From positions 1 to 25,149 of IMG/VR virus record IMGVR_UViG_3300042549_005375: a DNA stretch of 25,149 nucleotides; one strand, given 5' to 3'. The translations under genes were made by a program, and so were the position numbers. This stretch comes from a virus. Numbering within the stretch: position 1 is the stretch's first letter; each line of letters starts with the position of its first letter. Below, in pieces: positions 6,747 through 13,220 of the stretch. Below the pieces are notes generated by a model that saw only the letters and a list, made by a program, of their open reading frames with translations, was not told where the DNA came from and made no database searches.

Positions 6747-7009
6747 ACGAACGAATCAAGGAACTTGCTGAACAGGCAGGATTTCAATGGCTCATCGGTC
6801 TTAGACGCAATAATCCAATTATTACCGGCCAAGAGACAACCGCACAAGAGTTCGCCGAGTTGATTGTGCAGGAATGCGTTGACCTTTTGATGAAGCCAGA
6901 ATACGCAATGAACAACCCAACTCTTCTTTCGCCGTACAATGAGGGTTGGGCAAGTGGTAGACTTCTTGGTATTGAACATATTAAACAACATTTTGGAGTT
7001 AAAGAATGA
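6743..7009 (+). CDS. Small phage protein, tandem paralogue 3 (MNERI/FAELIV family)
   Basis: An 88-residue paralogue: MNERIKELAEQAGF, EFAELIVQECVDLL and HIKQHFGVKE. The variable middle (YAMNNPTLLSPYNEGWASGRLLG) differs from its neighbours. It overlaps genes on both sides by four bases, with GGAG embedded in the FGV codons of the preceding gene. Function unknown. Confidence 0.75.
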   Translation: MNERIKELAEQAGFQWLIGLRRNNPIITGQETTAQEFAELIVQECVDLLMKPEYAMNNPTLLSPYNEGWASGRLLGIEHIKQHFGVKE

Positions 7010-7242
7010 ACACAGAAAAGTTAAATGCCCTTGCTGATGAGGCTGGATTTGAAATTACTCCCTGGGGCAATGAATCATTACCGTGTGTTCATCAAGAAGG
7101 GCCAATTGATGTTGAACTGAAAAAGTTCGCCGAGTTGATTGTAAGGGAATGCCTACAAATGGCTGATGAATTTGAGATTGATGTCAATCGGAGTGGTTTA
7201 GTAGACAGAATGAAATACCATTTTGGACTTGACAATAAATAG
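7006..7242 (+). CDS. Small phage protein, tandem paralogue 4 (FAELIV family)
   Basis: A 78-residue, more diverged paralogue: MNTEKLNALADEAGF, KKFAELIVRECLQMA and MKYHFGL. Its last residues (Leu-Asp-Asn-Lys-stop) are encoded by the TTGACAATAAATAG of the next promoter. In place of the FGV codons with their GGAG, this copy ends in promoter sequence, which marks the end of the tandem cluster. Function unknown. Confidence 0.75.
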   Translation: MNTEKLNALADEAGFEITPWGNESLPCVHQEGPIDVELKKFAELIVRECLQMADEFEIDVNRSGLVDRMKYHFGLDNK

Positions 7243-7257
7243 GTTTGGGTGTATAAT
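7229..7257 (+). promoter_or_regulatory. Sigma70-like promoter, copy 4, with overlapping dyad
   Basis: TTGACA at 7229-7234, a 17-base spacer starting ATAAAT, and TATAAT at 7252-7257. The -35 region is coding sequence for the previous gene. An inverted repeat, GTGTATA at 7249-7255 and TATACAC at 7263-7269, straddles the -10 box and the predicted start near 7264. Confidence 0.9.
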
Positions 7258-7288
7258 AGCACTATACACTGAGAAAACAGAGGTTTTT

Positions 7289-7624
7289 ATGCTCAAGAAA
7301 GAAATGGATCAGTATCTGGCGGCTATCAAGGCTGACTACCGTAAATGGAACGCAGGCCGCAACCTGACCCCAGAGCAGCAAAAAATTGCGGATGAAATGG
7401 CTGCTGAGTTTGACGCCAATCTCCGTATCGATGAAGGTACCAAGTACCTGAAAGTGGTCAGCAAGGGCTCGGTTCACTCTTTCATCGTTATCAAGGCTGA
7501 CTCCAAATTCAAAAACGGCGATATTCTCAAAGCCGCTTCGTGGGCTGCTCCTGCCCGTAACTTCACCCGTGGCAATGTGCTGACTGGAAATTTTGGGTCA
7601 GTTCGTTGGACTGGCGCGCAGTAA
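7289..7624 (+). CDS. Conserved phage protein of unknown function
   Basis: A 111-residue protein: a helical N-terminal half (MLKKEMDQYLAAIKADYRKW), then KYLKVVSKGSVHSFIVIKAD and GDILKAASWAAPARNFTRGNVLTG, blocks I recall from small hypothetical proteins of many phages. No function is known to me. The start at 7289 has AGAGG five bases before it and lies 25 bases downstream of the predicted transcript start; a longer in-frame version would begin within the promoter. Its codons are visibly richer in G and C than those of the small genes upstream. Confidence 0.75.
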   Translation: MLKKEMDQYLAAIKADYRKWNAGRNLTPEQQKIADEMAAEFDANLRIDEGTKYLKVVSKGSVHSFIVIKADSKFKNGDILKAASWAAPARNFTRGNVLTGNFGSVRWTGAQ

Positions 7625-7629
7625 TTTAT

Positions 7630-7658
7630 TTGACAATAAATCATCATCATAGTATACT
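7630..7658 (+). promoter_or_regulatory. Sigma70-like promoter, copy 5
   Basis: TTGACA at 7630-7635, a 17-base spacer starting ATAAATC, and TATACT at 7653-7658. It drives the MoxR-type ATPase gene from a predicted start near 7665. Confidence 0.88.
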
Positions 7659-7694
7659 CAACTTTCTTTCAATATCACACTAAGGAATAAGCAA

Positions 7695-8792
7695 ATGGCT
7701 GTTACTGACAATCTTACCGTAACTTCGGTTCAGGCTCGCAAGGCTCTACTGACTGCATTCAAGGCGCAGCGTCCGGTCTTTATTTGGGGCCCGCCGGGTA
7801 TCGGCAAAAGTGAGACCGTTCAGGAGATCACCGAAGAACTGGGCGGTCTTATGATCGACCTGCGTATGGCTCAAATGGAGCCTACTGACATTCGCGGTAT
7901 CCCCTACTTCAACAAGGAACTGAACAAGATGGACTGGGCTCCCCCCGTCGATCTTCCTGACGAGGAACTCGCCTCGCAGTATCCTATCGTGGTTCTCTTC
8001 CTTGATGAAATGAACTCGGCTCCCCCTGCTGTACAGGCTGCGGGTTATCAGTTGGTTCTTAATCGTCGCGTTGGTAAATATCGTCTGCCTAAAAATGTGG
8101 TAATCGTTGCCGCAGGCAACCGTGACTCCGACAAGGGTGTTACTTATCGCATGCCAATGCCCCTGGCTAATCGTTTCGTTCACTTGGAAATGCGCCCCGA
8201 CTTCACTTCATGGCAAAACTGGGCAGTCAACAAAGGCATTCACAAGGATGTGGTTGGATATCTGTCGTTCGCTAAACAGGATCTCTACGATTTTGATAGC
8301 AAAGGTTCTTCGAGGGCATTCGCTACTCCTCGTAGCTGGGTCTTCGTTAGCGACCTGCTCAAGGATGAAAACGACACCGACTCCGATACTCTGTTTAACC
8401 TGATCGCAGGTTCAGTAGGTGAGGGTCTGGCAGTCAAGTTTGCGGCGCATCGTCGTCACTCTGGCAAGCTGCCTGAGCCGGCTGATATTCTTGCAGGTAA
8501 GGTTCGGGATCTACAGGTCAAGGAAATCTCGGCTATGTATTCTCTGACTATCTCAATGTGCTATGAGCTTAAGGATTCACTTGACACTAAAAAGGTCAAT
8601 AGCAAGGAATTTCATAGTATGGCAGATAACTTCTTCCGCTACATTATGGATAACTTCGAAACGGAACTGGTTGTCATGGGTGCTAAAATTGCGCTCAAGA
8701 CTTACAAGCTTCCCATGGAGCCTTCTCAACTTAAAAACTTCGATGAGTTCCACAAGAAATTTGGTAAGTACATTGTCGAAGCAGGCAACTAA
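7695..8792 (+). CDS. MoxR-type AAA+ ATPase
   Basis: A 365-residue AAA+ protein: Walker A GPPGIGKS at 32-39, Walker B LFLDEMN at 101-107, sensor 1 AAGNRD near 139-144 and an arginine finger in LANRF near 157-161, the layout of MoxR/RavA-like ATPases. Such ATPases remodel protein or metal-cofactor complexes together with a VWA-domain partner. A VWA/HExxH protein (9953-11254) driven by the same promoter type lies 1.2 kb downstream. The gene has its own promoter and an AAGGA site. A terminator hairpin follows 42 bases after the stop. Codon use is GC-rich compared with the small genes. Confidence 0.92.
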   Translation: MAVTDNLTVTSVQARKALLTAFKAQRPVFIWGPPGIGKSETVQEITEELGGLMIDLRMAQMEPTDIRGIPYFNKELNKMDWAPPVDLPDEELASQYPIVVLFLDEMNSAPPAVQAAGYQLVLNRRVGKYRLPKNVVIVAAGNRDSDKGVTYRMPMPLANRFVHLEMRPDFTSWQNWAVNKGIHKDVVGYLSFAKQDLYDFDSKGSSRAFATPRSWVFVSDLLKDENDTDSDTLFNLIAGSVGEGLAVKFAAHRRHSGKLPEPADILAGKVRDLQVKEISAMYSLTISMCYELKDSLDTKKVNSKEFHSMADNFFRYIMDNFETELVVMGAKIALKTYKLPMEPSQLKNFDEFHKKFGKYIVEAGN

Positions 8793-8803
8793 AAGCTTGT
8801 TTA

Positions 8804-8821
8804 CTACCTTGATTAAGGTAG
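8804..8821 (+). other. Small inverted repeat between MoxR gene and terminator
   Basis: CTACCTT at 8804-8810 and AAGGTAG at 8815-8821 form a perfect seven-base-pair stem with a four-base loop. It lies just before the intrinsic terminator and could be an mRNA 3'-end stability or processing element. Confidence 0.5.
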
Positions 8822-8833
8822 CTTGACTCTTTT

Positions 8834-8864
8834 GGGTGAGGATTATTCCTCACCCTTTTTATTT
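8834..8864 (+). terminator. Intrinsic terminator after the MoxR gene
   Basis: GGGTGAGG at 8834-8841 and CCTCACCC at 8848-8855 make a perfect eight-base-pair stem with a six-base loop, followed directly by TTTTTATTTT. This is the clearest intrinsic terminator in the window. Confidence 0.92.
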
Positions 8865-8874
8865 TAGGATTTAT

Positions 8875-9069
8875 ATGAAAATTAAAGTAAGTTTTGCCCG
8901 AGAATTTTATGAATCATTTACAGGCACCCAAGAAGAATTGGATTCAATTGTAGAGGAAATTCAAAGCCTAGCTGATTCTGGCAAGCTATTTGAAAGGAGT
9001 ATTCCTGTGGACTTTGATTCTGATATTGACGACGCCGAAGATTATCCATCAGATATTGTCCGGCACTAA
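8875..9069 (+). CDS. Small acidic protein of unknown function
   Basis: A 64-residue protein starting MKIKVSFAREFYESF and ending in an Asp-rich tail (VDFDSDIDDAEDYPSDI). The start at 8875 is chosen because AGGA lies five bases upstream and because earlier in-frame starts lie within the terminator stem. Function unknown. It sits immediately after the terminator, so it needs read-through or a promoter I cannot see. Confidence 0.6.
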   Translation: MKIKVSFAREFYESFTGTQEELDSIVEEIQSLADSGKLFERSIPVDFDSDIDDAEDYPSDIVRH

Positions 9070-9080
9070 TATAGAACAAA

Positions 9081-9107
9081 TTATACCTTGTTGATTACTG
9101 GGTATAA
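9081..9107 (+). promoter_or_regulatory. Inverted repeat in the nadE leader
   Basis: TTATACC at 9081-9087 and GGTATAA at 9101-9107 are perfect inverted repeats around a 13-base loop, 24 bases before the NAD synthetase start. They surround a weak -35-like TTGTTG, so an operator or RNA hairpin is possible. Confidence 0.5.
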
Positions 9108-9115
9108 ATTATAAT
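9088..9115 (+). promoter_or_regulatory. Possible weak promoter for nadE
   Basis: TTGTTG at 9088-9093, a 16-base spacer, and TATAAT at 9110-9115. The ATG at 9131 follows a GGAG. It does not share the TTGACAATAAAT signature of the other promoters. Confidence 0.4.
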
Positions 9116-9130
9116 ACACTGGAGATTTTT

Positions 9131-9901
9131 ATGACACCATATAGCAGGGCAAAGTTTATATCGAAATGGATTAAAGACTACGCCAAAAAAAACAAGATTA
9201 AAGAATTAGTGGTAGGAGTGTCGGGCGGCATCGACTCTGCGGTAGTTTCTACTTTATGTGCTGAAACAGGATTACCCGTAACTGCGGTTACATTGCCAAT
9301 TAGGCAAAATAAAAAACTACACAATCTTTCACTGGAACAAATCGATTTTCTTACAGAAAATTATGACAATGTGGTGCATGTAAATATTGACCTCACCACC
9401 GTGTTTAGTGCTTTTGAAAAAAAGACAGCTACTTTGGCCTATCATAGTAAATTGGCTTTTGCAAATAGCCGTAGCAGACTACGCATGATCACCTTGTACC
9501 AAATTGCACAAAGCATTGGCGGAATCGTAGTAGGTACAGGTAACAAGGTTGAAGATTTTGGTGTAGGTTTCTTTACCAAATACGGTGACGGTGGGGTAGA
9601 TATTTCACCTATTGGCGATTGTATGAAAACTGATGTTTGGGCTATGGGTGAGGCACTACATATACCAAAATCTATTATCGAAGCACCTCCTACAGATGGT
9701 CTTTGGGATGATAGTCGCACAGATGAAGATCAATTGGGCATGGCCTATTCTGACTTGGAGCGAGCCATGTGGTTGGACCAGTCAGGAGACCAGTCTGTGA
9801 CCAGTGCTGAGAAAGCAAATCTTAAAAAGTATCGAGCAATACGAGCCAGAAACTTGCACAAAATGAATCCTATTCCAGTTTGTGTAATTCCTAAGATTTG
9901 A
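9131..9901 (+). CDS. nadE: NH3-dependent NAD synthetase
   Basis: A 256-residue N-type ATP pyrophosphatase. It has the PP-loop SGGIDSA at 31-37, a conserved SRSRLRM block, then GTGNKVEDFGVGFFTKYGDGGVDISPIGDCMKTDV from about residue 137, which matches the NadE family closely. There is no glutaminase domain, so ammonia is the expected nitrogen donor. The enzyme amidates nicotinic acid adenine dinucleotide to NAD. The ribosome-binding site GGAG precedes the ATG. The TGA stop is part of the next -35 box. A phage copy could support NAD supply during infection or restore NAD after depletion by host defences (inference). Codon use is AT-rich, unlike the MoxR and VWA genes on either side. Confidence 0.93.
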   Translation: MTPYSRAKFISKWIKDYAKKNKIKELVVGVSGGIDSAVVSTLCAETGLPVTAVTLPIRQNKKLHNLSLEQIDFLTENYDNVVHVNIDLTTVFSAFEKKTATLAYHSKLAFANSRSRLRMITLYQIAQSIGGIVVGTGNKVEDFGVGFFTKYGDGGVDISPIGDCMKTDVWAMGEALHIPKSIIEAPPTDGLWDDSRTDEDQLGMAYSDLERAMWLDQSGDQSVTSAEKANLKKYRAIRARNLHKMNPIPVCVIPKI

Positions 9902-9926
9902 CAATAAATCCGATATTTGCTATAAT
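9898..9926 (+). promoter_or_regulatory. Sigma70-like promoter, copy 6
   Basis: TTGACA at 9898-9903, a 17-base spacer starting ATAAATC, and TATAAT at 9921-9926. The nadE stop codon lies within the -35 box. It drives the HExxH/VWA gene. Confidence 0.9.
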
Positions 9927-9952
9927 GTCTGTATTCTCAGAGGAGTATGTTC

Positions 9953-11254
9953 ATGCGTCAAGTCAAAATGTCTGAAGTGGTTGATGGTAAGCGTAAGCGT
10001 AGCAGCAAATACGAAAAACTTATCGGTCCCACTGATCCTAAAATCGATCATTTGGCACGCGAGCGCCTGATCACTGCCCGAATCGGTCTGCTGCTACGCC
10101 ATTCTTTCTTTGGTAATCTGGCTACTCGCCTTCAACTGGTCAACGCCGATGAATGGTGTGGTACCGCTGCTACTGACGGTATGAAGTTCTATTACAATAG
10201 CCGTTTCATTATGATGCTCAAGCCTAAAGAGGTTGAGTTTCTGGTAGGGCATGAGGTGCTTCATGTGGTCTATGATCATATGGGCCGCCGCGAAACCCGC
10301 GACCCTCAGATTTGGAATATTGCTGACGATTACGCCGTCAATGCTGACCTCAAAAAACATCAGGTAGGTCAATTCATTACTACCGTTCCTTGCCTCTATG
10401 ATAAAAAATATGAGGGTATGACGGCTGAGGCAATCTATGATGACCTGATGAAAAATGTAAAGAAAATCTCCATCGATGACCTGCTTGACCAGATGCTGGA
10501 CGATCACATGGAAGGTGATGAGGACGGCGAGGGTGACGGTGAAGGTGATAAAGAAGGCAAAAGTCGTGGTAAGCGGCCTCAAATGTCACCTGAAGAGCGT
10601 GAGCGAGTGCGTCAGGAAGTCAAGCAGGCTATTATTAATGCTGCACAAAGCGCCGAGGCAGGTCAACTGCCCCTAGGTGTCGAGCGTATGATTAAGCAAT
10701 TCACTAATCCGGTTATGCCGTGGCGTGAGCTTATTCAAACTAACCTGACTTCGGCTATTCGCACTGACTATTCTTGGATGCGCCCCAGTCGCCGTAGCTG
10801 GCACATGGATGCTATCATGCCAGGTATGACTCCTGGTGAGGAAATCGATGTTCATGTGGCAATCGATATGTCAGGTTCTATCAGCACAAAACAGGCTCAG
10901 GCATTCTTGGGTGAAATTTCTGGCATGATGGAATCATTCGATGGTTACAAGGTGCATGTATTTTGCTTCGATACTGAAATTTACAATCCTCAGGATTTCA
11001 CTAGTGAGAATATGGACTCTGTTGAAAATTATGAGCCCATGGGAGGTGGTGGAACTGACTTTACAGCAATCTTCGATTACCTGAAGGAGACTGGCAAAGA
11101 ACCTAAACGGCTAATCGTGTTTACTGATGGTTACCCCTGTGGTAGCTGGGGCGATCCGGATTTCTGTGATACTACTTGGATCATTCATGGAGATCCTAAT
11201 CCCAATCCCCCGTTTGGACAATACGCAATTTATGACGACCATAAAAAGTCTTGA
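9953..11254 (+). CDS. HExxH metallopeptidase-like / VWA-domain protein, MoxR partner
   Basis: A 433-residue two-domain protein of the DUF2201 type. The N-terminal domain carries HEVLHVVYDH (H100, E101, H104, H109), a zinc-metallopeptidase-like site. A very acidic Gly/Asp/Glu linker lies near 176-193. The C-terminal VWA-like domain has the MIDAS set DMSGS (D305), a GGGGTD loop and FTDG (D392). Such proteins work with MoxR AAA+ ATPases like that at 7695-8792. Whether the site is proteolytically active is unknown. I chose the ATG at 9953 because AGAGGAG ends seven bases before it; an ATG at 9947 would leave only one base of spacing. Codon use is GC-rich. Confidence 0.88.
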   Translation: MRQVKMSEVVDGKRKRSSKYEKLIGPTDPKIDHLARERLITARIGLLLRHSFFGNLATRLQLVNADEWCGTAATDGMKFYYNSRFIMMLKPKEVEFLVGHEVLHVVYDHMGRRETRDPQIWNIADDYAVNADLKKHQVGQFITTVPCLYDKKYEGMTAEAIYDDLMKNVKKISIDDLLDQMLDDHMEGDEDGEGDGEGDKEGKSRGKRPQMSPEERERVRQEVKQAIINAAQSAEAGQLPLGVERMIKQFTNPVMPWRELIQTNLTSAIRTDYSWMRPSRRSWHMDAIMPGMTPGEEIDVHVAIDMSGSISTKQAQAFLGEISGMMESFDGYKVHVFCFDTEIYNPQDFTSENMDSVENYEPMGGGGTDFTAIFDYLKETGKEPKRLIVFTDGYPCGSWGDPDFCDTTWIIHGDPNPNPPFGQYAIYDDHKKS

Positions 11255-11483
11255 GGAGATTGTAATCTACGAATCACCTGATGGAGGGAAAACGGTTTAT
11301 AGCCGTAACTCTATGTCAGGTGAGCGTACTTTGGTCAAAATGGATCCTAGTGCTAGTGCTAATGCTAAATGGTTTTTGTGGAAAGAAATTTTACAAGCCT
11401 CTGAAAATTCTCCATCTTTGGCCAATATTATTAAAGAAGCCGAGCTAATTTATGCCCTCGTCAAGAAAGAAAAAACTCAATAA
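11232..11483 (+). CDS. Small conserved phage protein (YESPDGGKTVY type)
   Basis: An 83-residue protein with IVIYESPDGGKTVYSRNSMSGERTLV, a block I recall from small proteins of many T4-like and other phages, function unknown. It overlaps the VWA gene by 23 bases. The ATG at 11232 is the best start; longer in-frame versions would lie deep in the VWA gene. It probably shares the promoter at 9898. Confidence 0.65.
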   Translation: MTTIKSLEEIVIYESPDGGKTVYSRNSMSGERTLVKMDPSASANAKWFLWKEILQASENSPSLANIIKEAELIYALVKKEKTQ

Positions 11484-11826
11484 TTTCGTAGCAGTTTGGG
11501 ACATGTATGGCCTAGAAAGCTTACATGATGTCCTACAAGCCAAAAAAGATTTTGATGAATGGGAAAAGAAAAAAATAGTTGCCATTCTAAAAGAAGAAAA
11601 AGAACCACCTAGGCCCAGAGGTATACCCTTACAATATATCTTACTGCGAGCTAAGATGAATTCTCAACGCAATTATGAAATTTATGAGTTCGTTAGTGAA
11701 TTGAGTTATAACAAGGTCGTGGAACAATTTAAGAAAAATCCCCAAGCAATGGCTGACGCGATTAGATCAGTGGGTAATAAAATTTATAGTGATCGCGCTG
11801 GAACTTACAAACAGGTGATCGTATAA
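11452..11826 (+). CDS. Conserved phage protein of unknown function
   Basis: A 124-residue basic protein with KLNNFVAVWDMYGLESLHDV near the start, then a Lys/Glu-rich helix. RGIPLQYILLRAKMNSQRNYEIYEF and a helical C-terminus complete it. I recall the FVAVWDMYGLE block in hypothetical proteins of T4-like phages. It overlaps the previous gene by 32 bases and ends in a TAATG junction with the next gene. Function unknown. Confidence 0.7.
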   Translation: MPSSRKKKLNNFVAVWDMYGLESLHDVLQAKKDFDEWEKKKIVAILKEEKEPPRPRGIPLQYILLRAKMNSQRNYEIYEFVSELSYNKVVEQFKKNPQAMADAIRSVGNKIYSDRAGTYKQVIV

Positions 11827-12242
11827 TGTGGTATATTGGTACAAGTCTGGGACAATGCCTTAAATCTATTCTATCGGGCGAAGTGTCGGAAAAGTATGTT
11901 TTGTTGATTGTCACAGCAACTTCGGCACCCACCTTTGAAAGATACATGTGGGTAGTTGACCAATATTATGAAAAGGGCAACTACTATGTGACGGCTCCCA
12001 CTAAGTATGTTGCGTCTACTTATTCAGAGGAAGATTATAAAAGTTTGGCGAAACGGCTTTGGGAACAAGGCAAAATTCATCAACCTCGTAATTTTCCTGA
12101 TCATTGGGAATCATATTACACTAATGGTATTCGTGGACAAATTTGGCTACAAGTTGTACCTACAAATCAAAATACTACACCTGCGGTTGTTAATGCCTAC
12201 GAAGAGTATAAGATGTTGGATTCACTAACAAAAAATGAATGA
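11826..12242 (+). CDS. Unknown protein
   Basis: A 138-residue protein without signal peptide or recognised motif, rich in Tyr and Trp. It starts on the last base of the preceding stop (TAATG), which suggests re-initiation by the same ribosomes. It overlaps the next gene by eight bases. Function unknown. Confidence 0.65.
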   Translation: MWYIGTSLGQCLKSILSGEVSEKYVLLIVTATSAPTFERYMWVVDQYYEKGNYYVTAPTKYVASTYSEEDYKSLAKRLWEQGKIHQPRNFPDHWESYYTNGIRGQIWLQVVPTNQNTTPAVVNAYEEYKMLDSLTKNE

Positions 12243-12498
12243 GTACGAAATAGATCCCGCTGCATGGTTTGGTGAGCGTGAACTAAAATTCACGCCGCCG
12301 CATTTTGTAACTACTAGAACTCCATTGACACCTGAGTCTAAGCAATGGATTTTAACCTACCTAAAAGGTAGGTTTTCTCTGGTTTACCAGGACGAAGGAA
12401 TTGACGACATTAATTTGTTTTCGCTGGTAAATTTAGCAGGGTCGCCTGCTTTTGAAATACCACAAGAAGCTATAATCTACGAATTAAAATGGGCATAA
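12235..12498 (+). CDS. Unknown protein
   Basis: An 87-residue protein with no recognised motif. It starts in an eight-base overlap with the previous gene. It ends this compact run of four overlapping genes after the VWA gene; a 62-base gap with a hairpin follows. Function unknown. Confidence 0.6.
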   Translation: MNEYEIDPAAWFGERELKFTPPHFVTTRTPLTPESKQWILTYLKGRFSLVYQDEGIDDINLFSLVNLAGSPAFEIPQEAIIYELKWA

Positions 12499-12520
12499 AA
12501 TAAAATTTAGACAGCATTTC

Positions 12521-12552
12521 TTCCTGTTAAATAAAATAACGAATAACAGGAG
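12521..12552 (+). promoter_or_regulatory. Hairpin that covers the ribosome-binding site of the next gene
   Basis: TCCTGTTA at 12522-12529 pairs perfectly with TAACAGGA at 12544-12551, and T12521 can pair with G12552. The AGGAG ribosome-binding site at 12548-12552 lies in the 3' arm, nine bases before the ATG at 12561. The fold would close the site and could control translation. Confidence 0.6.
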
Positions 12553-12560
12553 AATTAAAA

Positions 12561-13220
12561 ATGGCCTTTTTAAGACATATAGGTAAAATGGGAGATCGCA
12601 AGGTGGCGGTTGTGTTCCGAGAAATACCAGGCGAACCCCATATGTGTTTAGTTGTATATACAGAAGTACTTAACCAGCATATTCACGATCCATTGATGAA
12701 ATGCATAGAAAGCGATATCGGTCAGCATAGTCAAAGCCTAGCTGACGCATTAAATCGTTCTTACCATACTGATGGTAGAATTATTTTACAAGTATTACAT
12801 TCTGAACATCAACTAAAGAAAGTACAAACATCTCAGGTATTAATGACACCTGCACCTAATGCTACTATTAGATTAGATGAATTGAATAAAATTCTAAATG
12901 AGATGGATCAAGGAGAAGCAGCAGTCAAGCGCCTATCCGAATTAGATAAGAGCGCAGGATTACAAGATCCAGCAGATGTAGCCCGCAGAATGCGTGGTAA
13001 TAATAGTGCTGCTCCAGTAGTAACATCTAATGACTTGTTAGGCAATAATGCTATAGCAAATGATTTGAGACAACAAGCAGAGCGTATGACCCGAGAAGCA
13101 ACAGGTTTAATGGCCGAAGCCGACCGACTACTCAAAGAAGCTTCATCACTGGACCCAAAAACACCTGTAGTAGAAACAAAAGTACGCAAACAACGAACTA
13201 AAAAAGTAAATGTCACCTGA
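12561..13220 (+). CDS. Conserved T4-like phage protein, possible virion or assembly protein
   Basis: A 219-residue protein. The N-terminal 85 residues are a compact folded domain (MAFLRHIGKMGDRKVAVVF, then PHMCLVVYTEVLNQHIHDPL and IGQHSQSLADALNRSY). The rest is a hydrophilic, helix-rich tail ending in a very basic KVRKQRTKKVN. From memory the N-terminal domain resembles a protein conserved in T4-like cyanophages and marine phages; I do not know its function. Its ribosome-binding site is inside a hairpin, which suggests regulated or high expression. It overlaps the next gene by 11 bases. Confidence 0.75.
   Translation: MAFLRHIGKMGDRKVAVVFREIPGEPHMCLVVYTEVLNQHIHDPLMKCIESDIGQHSQSLADALNRSYHTDGRIILQVLHSEHQLKKVQTSQVLMTPAPNATIRLDELNKILNEMDQGEAAVKRLSELDKSAGLQDPADVARRMRGNNSAAPVVTSNDLLGNNAIANDLRQQAERMTREATGLMAEADRLLKEASSLDPKTPVVETKVRKQRTKKVNVT

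Noticed and set aside
9947-9952. ATG at 9947 as start of the VWA gene
   Set aside because: Only one base separates it from AGAGGAG; the ATG at 9953 has normal spacing.
12452-12476. TTGAAA ... TATAAT as a promoter for the gene at 12561
   Set aside because: The spacing is only 13 bases and the region is coding; the family signature RTAAAT is absent.
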